From assembly GCA_947396885.1 (NCBI GenBank), contig OX377204.1:18173706-18237705 (forward strand): DNA of 64,000 bases. Direction: 5' to 3'. The notes under the pieces are model-generated. The model was not told the DNA's origin. It ran no database searches and was given only the letters and a program-made list of their open reading frames with translations. The DNA comes from Heligmosomoides polygyrus polygyrus. Its lineage: Eukaryota; Nematoda; Chromadorea; Rhabditida; Heligmosomidae. Of the stretch, positions 10,726 to 23,479 are shown one piece after another (positions within the stretch are counted from its first letter, which is position 1; each line of letters starts with the position of its first letter). The position numbers were made by a program, and so were the translations under genes.

Positions 10726-11130
10726 TGAAGAACGAGACGTTTGCAGAATTTGTGGCGCGATTGGAGCAACTATGCTACAGCAGGAGCGGTCAACGTTGAA
10801 ATTTTTTTATTCTGACACAGGTTGGGTTCCTTAGATGAGTTTCAGCTGCTCACGCAACTCGCTATCAGGTGCCTTTCAGGCCAGAAAAGCGGGGAGAGTC
10901 CGGACGTGGACCCATAATGTGCCTCCGAAATCAGTTCGTTCTGAGCCAGCTTAGGCCCTCCATCTGAACTACGCCGGCGGACTCCACTCTGTATAGCGAA
11001 TTCGTTACGGAACTCGCTGATAAACGACTGAAGGGTAGCCTGAAGGGTGCAATGAGAGTGGGGGGGGGGGAGCAGTCTATTAGCTTTAACCTCCTTCAGC
11101 GTAGCAGCCGGATAAGGTGATGTATAATTT
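10726..11130. other. no gene recognised
   Basis: Contains a long G tract near 11060 and a GC-rich minus frame (10842-11228) without motifs. Confidence 0.3.
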
Positions 11131-11477
11131 GGCCCTTTGGTAGCTGGTGGGTGGGGGGGGCTCATGGCCTGCCGCGGCGAGTAGCTACATACAGCGAAAG
11201 TGAATGCAGTCTTATCTCCACTTTTCAATTAAAGTTTTATTTGCTTTCGTATTGGGCAAGGAGGGAACTTCAGGATGTAAGCAATTTTAGCAAGCTACAC
11301 TCGTCACTCGAGTCCCACTCTGGAGTCCCCTGCCTAAATCTGTGCTCTCCTCGTCAGCGGAGGATTGTACAGAACAGAGCTACAGCATTGTTAGTTTTTT
11401 TACTATCAGTGTGTTACGGTTTCTTTTTTATTGTCTGTGACACTTTTTGCAAGGTGAGCCCCAACTACCATAGCGCC
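11131..11477. repeat. short inverted-terminal element M, copy 2
   Basis: Shares, in inverted orientation, most of its length with 13342-13708. Shared blocks include gtagctacatacagcgaaag, the ctcgtcactcgagtcccac block, and the terminal caactaccatagcgcc. Poly-G lies next to the ends. Likely a non-autonomous DNA element. Confidence 0.55.
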
Positions 11478-12179
11478 TATAATTTTTAGTTGTACACGAA
11501 CTTACGCATACGTGATTGCAACACATTTGCAACGAGAGTGGCTTAGGTCAAACGGTCCGTCTTGCGGGGACTAAATGGGTAAAAGCTCGTTCAAAACCTG
11601 GGAAATGCCACTACACATCGTACTTTTTGAGTACTGATGGACTCAACCTCCCCATCCCCCATTGCGCCAGTCTGAGACAAATTCCAAGTTCTTCAGACGA
11701 ATTGGCGCACTGCATCGAAGAGGGGGCAGCCCATGTGTGAACGAGTTTTACCGTTTTAGCTAGGCCGCTCTCGCCTCAACTTGCTTTACACGTACGTACA
11801 AGTCAGTATGTGTACAATGTGGGAAATTCCACGTCACCATATCCGACTGCTACGCTCAAGTCGGTTGAAGCCCATGGGCCGCCCCCCCCCCCCCGTTCTA
11901 TCATTGCGCCAAGAATTCCAATGATAGCGACTTCTGAACCTTATAGCAGCCGGTGAGCCAGGAACTACATTCCAATCCTTTCATAGGTGTTTTCTTGGCT
12001 GCTCGTTAAGCCCAGTCCATATCCAGGACACTAGCCATAAGACGAATCTGGATAGCATGGGGTTCAGTCTTTTCAAGGAGATCCAAGGACTTCAAGCAGG
12101 TCAAGTTCAGCTGCCGATGTGGCCACAAGGTGATTCTAGTTCAGTTCGACAGCTTCAATTCATTCCAACACTCAGGCTA
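11478..12179. other. no gene recognised
   Basis: Includes a C14 tract near 11881 and weak plus frames. No motif seen. Confidence 0.3.
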
Positions 12180-13341
12180 TAGACCACTCCAGGCTTTGGT
12201 TCGGCCTCTACCGAATGATTTCATTGCTTCCCACAGCTAGGAACCACTTGCCTGCAATTCTGAGCAGTTGCCTTATTCCTTCGGAGGGGCGTACTTCAGC
12301 GCGAGATTTCAAAAGAAGGATCGAAGGAAAACAGTGGAAGTCGATGACGAGCGCTCCTTCTTCACGTCTGTCGCTCAGCGACGAGCAGCGGTCCACGCCC
12401 GAAGGTACGATTCTTCTTCAATTTACGAGGGTATGGCCTCGAGTCTCGATGGAATCGCTCTGATCAGTTTTATAAAGCGATGCGAAAGGATGTGGAGTTC
12501 TCAGTTCTCGTCGCTGTGCAAGAGAGCGTGACAGCAGCCTACTCAGGACTAATGCCAAACACTACTCGTGACGAGAAAAAGTATGCCATGCTGGCGATGG
12601 GCGCGGGAAGCCATCACTCATGCAGCCCGTTACTTTTGAGCGTCCTCGGAGGAGCTCCCTCTGACTATTCGACAGCGCGCGGAGGAATGGTTGTAAACTG
12701 AGCGCCGCGATGGCACCGCGGTGATAGAAGTATGCCTTCGCCTTGAAAATCCTCCGCGACAAGTCGCATTAGCGAGGGCGGAAACTCTTCCTACGAAATC
12801 CACTGCGCCATTCACCACTACAATGAAGGGCGGGTCCCGTGTGGAAATCACCGTAGTCCTACCTGCTGTCGCCGATGCTGTCGCAGGACCAAACGTCTAA
12901 GCAATATTAATGGAAGGATTCCATTTTCTCATTCTGATGCAGAACACTATTAGAACTGATGTAACGCACATGAAGACAGATTGGTCTCAGGCAAGTAAAG
13001 CCTAAATGATGGCTTCTACCGGAAGCTCGCTACTTACGAAACTCACCGAACCGCCCGGCCAAGTGTGTAGAAAGCAATGAAACGTACCGCTCTTTTCGGG
13101 TAGTCGAACGATAGCGACCGACCAGCGAGAATCACACAATGCACTTAGGATCTGTAGCGTAATCAACACTATTGATATCGAGCTGTGCTTTATCGAGCTC
13201 CACTCCCTTGAGCATTCAAAATCAATTTCCGGTTCAAACCGGTCCATCTATGACTTCGGAAGATATTCAGCAGTTTGTATCCTAACCGAAGGACATTGAG
13301 TAGAGAGTTGTGAAGAAGATTGAGAAGTGGTCAGAACTTTT
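12180..13341. other. unassigned; possible LINE 3' fragment
   Basis: Near 12195-12330 a plus frame reads WFGLYR.. then RNHLPAIL and ARDFKRRI. This pattern (..WN.LP..I.. SF K.RL) is typical of the extreme C-terminus of LINE reverse transcriptases. The evidence is weak and nothing upstream confirms it. The rest, to 13341, is unassigned. Confidence 0.25.
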
Positions 13342-13708
13342 GGCGCTATGGTAGTTGAGGGGGGGGGTCACTTGCAAAAAGTGCCACAGACACGAAAAAA
13401 AAGAAATGGTAACACAACGATGGTAAAGAAAACAACGAAACAATGCTAAAGCTCTCGCGTCAGCGGAGAAGAGCACAGATTTAGGCAGGGAAAGGGACTC
13501 CAGGGTGTGGCTCGAGTGGCGCAGCCGTGTTAGAAATGCCTACATCCTGGAGTTTCCTCCCTTACCAAATTCGGAAGAACGTAAAACACGGATCTGTAAT
13601 TGAAAAGCGGAGATAAGACTGCATTCACTTTCGCTGTATGTAGCTACTCGCCGTGGCTGCCCGCCGCGGCAGGCCATGGTGACCCCCCCCCCCAACTACT
13701 ATAGCGCC
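13342..13708. repeat. short inverted-terminal element M, copy 1
   Basis: Bounded by ggcgctatggtagttg and its inverse caactactatagcgcc, each followed inward by a G/C tract and gtcac. Length 367 bp. The interior matches element 11131-11477 on the opposite strand. Confidence 0.6.
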
Positions 13709-14059
13709 GAAATTTTCTGTGCTCCTGTCCAGAGGGTTCTCAAATGTTACTAATGAATAGATTGTGGGTCTAACCTAGTGGGGGACTCTTTTTTTGACAG
13801 TGATGTGTAAACTGAGAATGAATTCTTTCTCAAAGACGAAACACTGATCATGAGTTCATCTACTAGAAGAGCTCTCTCTCTCTCTCTGTGATTTAATTAG
13901 GTTGACCGGAAACTTCTGGCGGTTTTTGTGCAGTCACTTTTCGTTTTTACAATTCGCATTTTCATCTACCGTCTAATACAGAATTCTTGCTCTATTTGAT
14001 GGAATAATTTGTGTTTCACCTATGTTTAATAAATGTGTTTTTTCAAAGACTTACTGAAA
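13709..14059. other. no gene recognised
   Basis: AT-rich, with a (CT)n run at about 13870. Nothing supported. Confidence 0.3.
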
Positions 14060-14830
14060 TACATATGTTGAAAGTGCTATTCCAAAGGATATTTTATCTC
14101 AAATTCAAGCTCGGCCGATTTGCCGTCAAAGCGGGCCGAAAAGCAATCTTGGGGGGGGGGGGGAACAAATAGTGCTGGACCGTGCAACGACGGTTCAAGA
14201 AATTTCGTTCTGGAGATTTTAGCATTGAGGATACACCCCGACGCGGCAGACCTAAAGCAATCTAGGGCGACGATTTGAAGGTCTTCGTGGGCTACCACCG
14301 CCAAACTTCCGTGAGATAACGGAAGACCTAACAGTCAGTAAAACTGTTACAGATAGTTTGAAACGCCTCGGAAAGGTGAATGAACTCGATAAGTGGGTGA
14401 TTGCGAATGTGTGATCGCCAATAATTGTCGCTTTACGCTGTACTTTCTTCGTTAAATTGCTGTAAATCGTTGATGAATCCTGCCACTGGCCGACCCTTCA
14501 CAGCAGAATCCTACTGTGACGAATTCGACGAGATGTTCCAAAAATTGTAAACTGCAGCCGGCACTGGTCAACAGAAGAGGCCCACTATTCTGCACGACAA
14601 CGCCCGCTCGCAGGTTTTGCAAATGACCAAAATTAAACGAACTAGGAGTTGAAGTTCTTCCTCAATTGCTATCCTCACCGAACTCTGCTCCAACCGACTA
14701 CCAGCTTTTTGACCACCTTCAAAACTTTCTTGCTGATATAACCTTCATAAATCAGAACCGTGCAAAAATAGCCTTTCTAGAATTTGCTGCATCGCGAGCA
14801 AGTAGTCAGTTTTTTCCCTGATGGAATTAT
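14060..14830 (+). pseudogene. mariner transposase relic
   Basis: Ordered mariner landmarks appear on the plus strand. A stretch corresponding to F.SGDFSIED.PRRGRPKAI lies near 14200, TVSKTVTDSLKRLGKVNELDKWV near 14335-14400, PTILHDNARSQV near 14585 (second catalytic Asp in HDN), and SSPNSAPTDYQLF-like residues near 14690. Many frameshifts and stops are present. The right end of a TTCATCAACCG MITE at about 14450-14490 interrupts it. Long decayed. Confidence 0.7.
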
Positions 14831-15478
14831 TCGACTAGTAATGCGTGGTGTGCTGGTGTGCTGAGTGGTGCGCTTCGAACGGTGGTTATCTCGACTTCGT
14901 ATGAAGTTGAGCCTAATACTAGCCAGGACAGGCACCCAGTTGGCGTTTGTTCCGCCTTTCTCGCAATGCACCCTTGAGAGTAGAATACAACTCTAATATT
15001 CCTTCATAAATTCTCAAGTAAGGATTGTTCTTGTCATCACACTTTGTTTTCTTTGTTCTGGGATTGTTTTTTTTACTTCTCGCATGTCGTCCGCATTGCC
15101 ATAACCTAGTGTAATAGAGATTTAGAAAAGCGATCTAGCCTTCCTTTGCCGATAATCTTTCGAAAAGTTTCAAAACAAGGAAGCTAGCTACGCAAACGTT
15201 TAATCCTTTATAAAAAAGGAAAGTGATCTCGTAGTGGAAAATTATAGACATGAAGTGTCATGAGCTTCGCGTGTTTCATTCCCTTCACTTTGTGGCGGAG
15301 ACGCGCCTCGAGCAGGTCGGCGCTTAACCGTGGCACTTCCTGTGTAATGACCTTAAGCAATTCTCCTTGAAAGCCGGAGACGAGGTGCCCTCGAAGAATG
15401 TGGCAGCGGCTTAGTGCACTTCATGTTTCACTTCATGCTTCTTTGGGTTACACTTGAGCAAGGCGTTCAGTTGCCTTG
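14831..15478. other. no gene recognised; ends in TSD of RTE copy D
   Basis: AT-rich. The last 19 bases (15460-15478) are the left target-site duplication of copy D. Confidence 0.4.
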
Positions 15479-17530
15479 GTGGCAATGTCCGTTCCTCCAC
15501 GTGGTGCCACTGGAAACTGCTTGCTTTTGCGAGCCGAGCCAATCACGGACAATCGAATGCAGGCGACAGGCCCTAGTGGCAGGCCGGCCTACTAACATCC
15601 TGCGTCACATCATATGGTTGATGACGTTTAAGAGCTTTCGAGATAATGCTACGGCGTCCGCGGGAACCGATGCGCACTCGCAAAGCCCGGCGAGTGTGAG
15701 AAGTATGCGAGGGTCCCTGATGCGAGGACGGTATCGGGGGGCAACTGAGCTAGTGCGAAAGTCCCGTAACGTAGGCAAGACCCGCGTAGCAACGTTTAAT
15801 GTGGGTACGTTGACGAGCCGCTTGTGCGAGTTGGTAGAAGCACTGGAGCGGAGAAGAGTTGATTTTTGTGCGGTGCAGGAGACGAGGTGGTCCTGCTGCA
15901 AGTCAAGGGACATAGGACGAGGCTTTAAGGCCGTTCTATGTGAAAGTCCCAGGACCACCAGTGATGTCGGTATGATCGTCTCCGAACGTTTCCGTGACGC
16001 GATTGCAAGCGTAGAACGTTTCGATGACCGCTTGATGAAGATTGTTGTCGCCGTAGAAGAGCGACGATGCCATTTCTTTTCTGCGTATGCTCCGCAGACA
16101 GGCTGTTCCGAGCAAACCAAGGACGAATTCTGGTCCCTACTTGATGAGAAGACAGCGGAAGTGCCGTCAGAAGACATGATTGTTGTGGCAGGTGACCTTA
16201 ACGGTCACGTCGGAGCAACGAAAGACGGTTACAGCTGTCATGGTGGTTTTGGATATGGGTCGCGCAACGCCGATGGTGAGCGTATACTTGAGTATGCAGA
16301 CTCACATGACCTCACTCGTGAATACCAAATTTCGAAAGCGTGACTCCCACCTCATCTCGTTTTATAGCGGGAACGCCAAAACGCAGATTGACTATGTCCT
16401 TGTTAGGCGTCGCGACCAAGGTCTTGTCACAGACGCGAAGACCGTGCCGTATGAGACGGTTGCCACGCAACACCCTCCACTGAACTACTCGCTGAAGATC
16501 ACACCTTCGAGATGTAAACATACCGAGCGATGCGGGTCGGCTAGAATCAAATGGTGGCGACTGAAAGAGAAGGAAGCGGCAGTTATTCTCGCATTCGGTT
16601 GCCGACGGTGATAACTGTCGACGAAACCTGGAAGGATGCTACTGATACGATAACCCGGGCTGCATGCCTCGAACTCGGCACAACGAAGCCTTGACAGCGT
16701 TTGGTCGACAAGCAGGCTTGCCTGTGGACTGACGATCTCAGAGAGAAAGTCTGGGAAAAGAAACGGCTATATCACGTATTTATCGGTGTATAGCAGTCGA
16801 TAACTGGCGGAATTATCGAGAAACGAAGAAAGCGGCAAAGAAGGCAGTGGCCGCTGCTAAAGCCGCGCACTACGCTGATGTGAGCGAAAAACTGGAAACG
16901 CGCGATGGTGAGCGTTATCTTTACCGACTTGCGAACCAAAGCTGTCGCCAAGCCGAAGACATCGAGAAGTTCTTTGGCATTAACGACGACAACGGACGTC
17001 TTCTGAAGGATCGTAAGAGGGCTGTGAAGCGACGGCGCGACTCCTTCGAGGAAATCTCGAATGTTGAGTTTGACCATCCTGCTATTCCTTTTGCGTCTCC
17101 TGTATACGGCCCCGTTATGAAGGCGAAACCGAAGCAGCTCTGAGGAAGATGAAGTCAGGCAAAGCCACTGGTCCCGATGATCTACCAGCCGATCTGTGGA
17201 AGTCGAAGGGCTGGTGCCCTGCTGACTGGCTGACAGAGTTTTTCAATCAGGTTGTTGCTGAGAACAAAGCGCCCGAGAGCTGGCAGCAGAGCACGACCAT
17301 CCCGATTTGGAAGAAGATGGGCAGTCCTGCGGACTGCGCTAGTTACCGTCCAATTCGCCTTCTTTCGCACATCATGAAAATCTTTGAGCGAATTGTTGAT
17401 GGACGTATCCGGGATGTCGTCCAGCTTTCCACGAATCAGTGTTGTTTCGTCTCTGGCTGTGGCACTGTTGATGCCATACACGCCGTTCGTCACCTGCTAG
17501 AGAAGCACCGCGAGAAACAGAAACCGGTGC

Positions 17531-17772
17531 TCTCCAACTTCTCTCTTCTTCAAACCTCGGCATTGTAGGTTGTTAGTCAGTTTAACTTTCTGTGCCAACA
17601 CGAGGTTTTAGGTGGATCTTTATTTAGCAGGGCCTGACGTTTCGACTTCTCGTCGTCTTCAGCTTATGCACCACATTCAGGCCTCTGAAGACGACAAGAA
17701 GTCGAGACGTCAGGCACTGCTAAATAAAGATCCACCTAAAACCTCGTGTTGGCACAGAAAGTTAAACTGACT
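17531..17772. mobile_element. hairpin element inserted in RTE copy D
   Basis: A 12-bp direct repeat (agaaaccggtgc at 17519-17530 and 17773-17784) brackets 242 bp. About 88-bp near-perfect inverted arms (17575-17662 and 17686-17772) carry gtgccaacacgaggtttt, ggatctttatttagcag and gacgtttcgacttctcgtc. Some 44 bp outside the left arm are unpaired. The cgtttcgact..cgtcttc block and the gtgccaac terminus recur in the element at 55535-56142. Confidence 0.75.
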
Positions 17773-18550
17773 AGAAACCGGTGCATTTCGCTTTCCTGGA
17801 CTTGGAGAAGACCTTCGACCGCGTTCCGCGGGAAGTGATATGGTACGCGTTGCGACGACATGGTATCCCTGAAGAGCTTATTGAGTGGGTGCGCATCCTC
17901 TACTCGTGCCCAATAAGCCGAGTGCGAGCACCAGCGGGCACCTCGATGGAGTTTCCAATCTCTGTCGGAGTGCACCAGGGATCTGCGCTCTCCCCACTGC
18001 TCTTCGTGATCGTCATGGATGTATTTACACATGATCTCCAAAGGGCAGCTCCCTGGACGCTGCTGTATGCCGATGACGTCATGCTTGCATGCGAAAGCAA
18101 AGCAGAGCTCGAGCGACAGGCACAGGCGTGGTGCGATCGCTTGGCGTTGTTCGGGCTCAAGAAGATGGAATACTTGACGACGGATGTGAATGAGCACGGA
18201 TCTATTAAGATCAATGGTACTGAGCTCTTACGAGTTACATCTTTCAAGTATCTTGGATCAACAGTCACGTCCGATGGCAGTCTTAAGTTGGAGGTGAACG
18301 CACGTGTGAGTGCAGCCTGGTCCAAATGGCGTTCGTTGACTGGGGTGCTTTGCGACAAGACAATACCTGAGTACCTCAAGTCAAAGGTGTATAGAGCAAT
18401 CGTCCGCCCAGTAGCGACGTACGGTGCTTAGTGCTGGCCCGTGACGAAGGAAATTGAAAGCCGCCTCAGTGTAATGGAGACGAAAATGTTAAGGTGGACG
18501 GCTGGAGTAACGCGATTGGACCGCGTTCGCAATGAAACTGTGCGACAATG

Positions 18551-19399
18551 ATTCAAATCAGTTTCATTAAGCCTCAAGTGGCTGGTATCGAGGTTGTGAG
18601 CTGTCATAACGATGTTTTGTTGCGATCAAAACTTCTAGCGCCAGGCGGGACTCGAACCCGCACCTCCCTCTAACCGGGCGGGAAAGCTCTACGCCATTAC
18701 ACCACCGGCGCCGTTTGATCGAGCGCAACATCCACACCTCGTGGGACCGATCAGCACCCACCCGTATCCGGGATGAGCTGGCCGCTGATATCAGCATGGA
18801 ACCAGTTAAGCTGATGGTCTTGATAGAAACGATTCAAATCAGTTTCATTAAGCCTCAAGTGGCTGGTATCGAGGTTGTGAGCTGTCATAACGATGTTTTG
18901 TTGCGATCAAAACTTCTAGCGCCAGACGGGACTCGAACCCGCACCTCCCTCTAACCGGGCGGGAATGCTCTACGCCATTATACCACCGGCGCCGTTTGAT
19001 CGAGCGCAACATCTACACCTCGTGGGACCGATCAGCACCCACCCGTATCCGGGATGAGCTGGCCGCTGATATCAGCATGGAACCAGTTAAGCTGATGGTC
19101 TTGATGGAAACGATTCAAATCAGTTTCATTAAGCCTCAAGTGAATGAAACTGAGTGAATGAAACTGATTTGAATCGTTTCTATCAAGACCATCAGCTTAA
19201 CTGGTTCCATGCTGATATCAGCGGCCAGCTCATCCCGGATACGGGTGGGTGCTGATCGGTCCCACGAGGTGTGGATGTTGCGCTCGATCAAACGGCGCCG
19301 GTGGTGTAATGGCGTAGAGCATTCCCGCCCGGTTAGAGGGAGGTGCGGGTTCGAGTCCCGCCTGGCGCTAGAAGTTTTGATCGCAACAAAACATCGTTA
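18551..19399. mobile_element. array of three SINE-A units (two direct, one inverted) inside copy D
   Basis: A 12-bp TSD (tgtgcgacaatg at 18539-18550 and 19400-19411) encloses two direct copies of a 281-bp unit (starting 18551 and 18832), a partial third start at 19113, and an inverted copy from about 19150. Each unit holds a 76-nt tRNA-like sequence: minus 18637-18712 and 18918-18993, plus 19294-19369. That sequence has A box TGGTGTAATGG, B box GGTTCGAGTCC and a 7-bp acceptor stem with two G-T ends. The anticodon arm closes only 4 bp around an oversized loop, so it is tRNA-derived rather than a working tRNA. Confidence 0.8.
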
Positions 19400-19879
19400 T
19401 GTGCGACAATGGTTCGGTGTCGCCTCGATAGCCGACAAGTTGCGCGAAGCACGTCTACGATGGTATGGTCACGTCCTTCGCGCTAACGACGACACCGTGT
19501 GTAAGATTGGCCTGAATCTTGAAGTCCCTGAAAAACGGCCCAGAGGACGCCCGAAACAACGTTGGCTAGATACGTTGCATATGGACTTGAAGTTAGCTGG
19601 TGTCCATCCCGACCAAGCGTTTGATCGGGAAAAGTGGCGTCACCAGACCAGAAGAGCGGACCCCGCCACCAAGCAGGACAAACTCTATTGAAAATGATGA
19701 AGGCGTTCAGTTGTCTTGCTCAAGCTACATGCTGCCCCTACCTGTACTGCACACAAGTGCTTTCAGTGAAAAACTAATTTAACTTTAAACGCGTAAAAAG
19801 TAGGCACGCACGAGCCTGCAGGCAAATTTTCCAGTTTACTGTGGATAACTACAAGGGTCTCCAGCCACGTCAAACTGGT

Positions 19880-22800
19880 ATTTGGTCTCCTGGTGCAGAC
19901 GCGGGACGAGGTCAAGGAGAACAGGAAGAGACGGAGAGCTCTTGCAGGATATCAGTCGTCTCACGGAAGCAAATTTTGAGCTGAAATCAAAGTCTTCTCT
20001 CCTGAACTACCGTAACAACGTAAAGGCTCCTAAGACATCCAACGCTAACTCTGATAGCGTATCATGGAAAGAAGATACAAAAATTAAATAATACATCATG
20101 TGAAAATGCGGCTCTAAAGCAGGCTCTTGCTAATTCTAAGTCGGTTGCTGTCCAATCTTCTGTTACGCCTTCATCTCTTGAAGATATTTTCGAAGAAAAG
20201 GAACCCGTTCGCTCAATAGTCATTAGTGGCGTATCCGAGTCCAACTCTCCTTCATCTGTAACTCGAGCTCTTCATGATGTTGATGCTTTAAAACAAATAT
20301 TCAATAACCTAGAGATTGAGGTTGTACCACAAGTTGTGTTTAGGCTAGGTAAACCTTCTGAGGGTAAATCGCGTCTATTGAAAGTTGTTTTGCCAAACAC
20401 ATATTATCAGAAGTTAACACTCAGGAGAGCTTCTAGGTTTCTTTTCCTGCAGAGGGGTGTACATTCGCCCTTCGCTTACCAAACAGGAAAGGGATCGGAT
20501 CAACGAGAGCAGACTTGCTACAAATAGGCCCGCAATAGACATTAAGCTCACTTCTCAAGCAAACCAATCTTCTGCGGTAAACTAACGAGTCTTCCTCGGG
20601 TACTTGTAACTAGCCTAAAGTGTTTTTATTCTAATATGAGGTCTCTTCAGAAAAATATTTTGTATTTGATGTTTGCAGCAACACGCTCCAATTATGACCT
20701 TATTACTGAAACCTACTGAAACTTAGTTAAGTGATATTAATGACCTTCTACCAATTCTTGGGCAGATGAATTCAACTTAATACTTTGTAAGATGTGACAG
20801 AGCTCAAAAAATGGATGGTGGTGTTGTTGTACTTATTAAGCGTTCCATAGCATTTGAGGTTGTCTGGTGTGATCTTATCCCAATGCTTTTGAAATTATCT
20901 CCTGTGATTTAAAACTGCTTCTATCCACTGTCAGGACAATTGTGGTTCATAGGACGCCTAGTTGCACCACTAGTGGTACGATACAGCTTATCAAGGCTTT
21001 AAGTGAGTTAACGGCATTTGAAGGGCAATGCCTTATAAACGGCGACTCCAACTTTCCAGATATTGACTGGGTTAAGGTTCCTCTGCATGCCACTTCTTTT
21101 ACATCACAAATGTTTCTCAATTTTTGAAACTCTAACAGGCTTGTTCAAAAAGTTAACAAGTCAACCTGCGGTAGTCATACACTTGATCTTGTTCTTTGTA
21201 GCGACACCAATCTAATACGTGATGTACTTGTATCTGCACCAACTCGGTCAAATGATCACAACAGCCTCTCTTACAATGTAAAGACGTTCATACATCCACT
21301 ATACTTCCGCCTCCGGAGGTCTTCCCACAAAGCCTCGAATGATGTCATTTGCTGCTACTTATGCTCGTTAGATTGTAGATATATTTTGGAGGCACTTCCT
21401 GACAGCAGCGATAAGTACGAGTTTTTTCTATCAATTTTGCACGTATCAATTCAGGAATTTGTCCCTTTAGAGGGGCAGGCCCTGAATAGAGGCAACATTT
21501 GACCCCACCTGTACAAGCTCTTTAAGATTGAAGAGAAAGCATGGCTGGACTACCAAAAAATCCATGTCTTCAAGCTAGTGAACGTTTCAAGCGTATACAC
21601 CCCTACGCTAGTTGACGATTGAAGGTAACTCAGCTGTCAGTGATCTTGAAAAAGCCTCCATGCTAACAGCACATTTTAAAAAATCATACTCCTTTGATGC
21701 AGATAATAAAAACTGGTCTGAGTTAGCCTTTTCCACTCAAATTTCCTCACTTGATAGCTTAGTTTGGTTTTATAAAGAGAACATTTTCAAGCATCTGAGT
21801 AACTTACCGCTATCGTATACCACTACCCCTGATGAAGTACCTGTCTACTTTATCAAGAAAATAGCTGTAGCCTTAGTAGCTCTTCTTGAGCATATTTTCA
21901 ATTTTAGTTACATGCATAGCGAAATTCCACTCCAGCATGCATTTGTCACGCCTATCTTCAAAAAACCACTACACGGCTTAGTATCTAATTATCGCCTTAT
22001 TAGTATCACATCAGTGTTTTCCAGAATATTTGAGAAAATTCTGAAAGTGGCTCTTGTAAATCATATAGAAGCACATGAGGTTATACCTAAGAACCAATAT
22101 GGCTTTAGAGTCGGAAGATCGACTGATTGTGAGACCTTGATGCTATCTACCCTAGATGATTGGACCAAGTCACTGGATGATAATACTGCCGTTGATATGG
22201 TCTTTTTTGATTTTAGCAAGACTTTTGATAAGGTGCCTTTCAAAGAACTTATTTTCAAGCTTCAAATTTCTGGAATTCATCCTAGAATTGTTGGGTGGGT
22301 GAAGAACGTCATCACAAATAGATCCTCCCAAGTCAAGGTGAGACGAATTTTCTCGCCCTACTCAATAACAAGTGTCGTACCCCAGGGGTGTATTGTCACC
22401 GATTCTTTTCATCATTTACACTTCTGATTTACCTGTCTTAGTCAAAAGGCGTGGCGTTAAGTGTAAAGTGTTTGCAGACGATATAAAAGTGTACAGGAAT
22501 ATTACCTGTGAAGAGGATCACTTTGCCCTCCAATGTCCAGCCTCAGAAGTTGCCGATTTTTCGGACAGGTGAAAATTACCTATCTCATCTCAAAAAATTC
22601 GGGTATTTCAATTTAAATTCGGTCAAATACATTTACAGCCTTGGTGGTTGCAACCTGCTCAGTGAAAACAGTCTGCGTGGTCTGGGCTTCATCTTAGACA
22701 AAAAACTCAATTTTTCAGAGCATTGCGAGACGATTGCAAAGAAAGCTGAAAGAGTTACCTACAACATTTTTTAGGGCGTTATCTACAAAATCAAAAACTC

Positions 22801-23440
22801 ACTTGCTTCTTGCATACAAATCATATGTTCGCCCAATATTGTATGGCACCACTGTGTTCAGTCCTCACCTTAATGCATACAGAGGCTTGAATCCGTTCAG
22901 AATAGCTATACTAGAAAGCCATGATTACGCTTAAATGGCTATGACTACACCTCCATTCCATCAGCGCCTGATCGTAATAAAATATTCGAGCTGGAATCGC
23001 TTGCTATTCGTAGGATGCGAAACGATCTAATTATGATTTTTTGATGACTGGAAAAGTTGCACTTCCACTTACCGAGCTTTACACAGTCCATCATTCTACC
23101 ACTAAGGATTGTAGATCTAAAATTCATTATTTTACGGCCAAAAGTTGTGTTCGTGCCTCCTTTTTACTTCTCTCTGAATTCGGCCGGTTCTGAATTCTTG
23201 ATGCTTACCAAAAAACATAATTTGCCATGTTTGTTTAACCAATATAAAAAGTTCGTTGATAGTTATCTTAAGACTCGCTAATTCGCCGTTTCTTGTATTT
23301 TTGTGTTTATTACAAATGTGTTGTCCGTTCACGTCCAATGTGTTGTCTTGGTGGTGTTTATTTCGTCGCGTGTTGTCATACACGTATGAATAAATAAATT
23401 AATAAACAATAAAATGAATAAATAAATAAATTGTAATTGC
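19880..23440 (+). mobile_element. CR1/Jockey-like LINE, degenerate
   Basis: ORF1-like segment at about 20090-20585 (SIVISGVSES, LLKVVLPNTYYQKL, then RPSLTKQERDRINE). Remnants of an endonuclease with ING/DSNFPDIDWV and STCGSHTLDLVL lie near 20930-21200. The RT runs from 21612, with TPIFKKPLHGLVSNYRLISI, QYGFRVGRSTD, VFFDFSKTFDKV, VVPQGCI and then FADDIKVY in another frame (22470). A thumb-like LLLAYKSYVRPILYG follows near 22800, and LFNQYKKFVDSYLKTR ends at 23281. The 3' end is a run of (AAATAAAT) units at 23385-23435, as in CR1-type tails. Numerous stops and frameshifts. Confidence 0.75.
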
Positions 23441-23479
23441 TATTAATTCCGAGTCGAAGCGAGTAATGCTTCAGCTAGG

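Larger units (their letters stand above)
15479..19699 (+). mobile_element. RTE-type LINE, copy D, full length with nested insertions
   Basis: Flanked by a 19-bp direct repeat with one mismatch (15460-15478; 19700-19718). The 5' end GTGGCAATGTCCGTTC matches copies A and C. The endonuclease runs about 15800-16560 with TFNVGTL, VQETRW, AYAPQTG, VAGDLNGHVG and QIDYVLV motifs. The RT lies in 16850-17568 and 17781-18431 with intact LLYADDVML, and the C-terminal RWYGHVL domain ends near 19690. Stops and frameshifts interrupt it near 16320, 16610, 17140 and 18430. Removing the inserts at 17531-17772 and 18551-19399 leaves about 3.13 kb, close to copy E. RTE elements use one long ORF (endonuclease plus RT) and target-primed reverse transcription. 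This copy is no longer coding. Confidence 0.9.

Noticed and set aside
18637..19369. Three functional tRNA genes
   Set aside because: A and B boxes and acceptor stem are good, but the anticodon arm has only 4 bp with an oversized loop, and about 200 bp of conserved flank repeats with each copy, as expected of a SINE.
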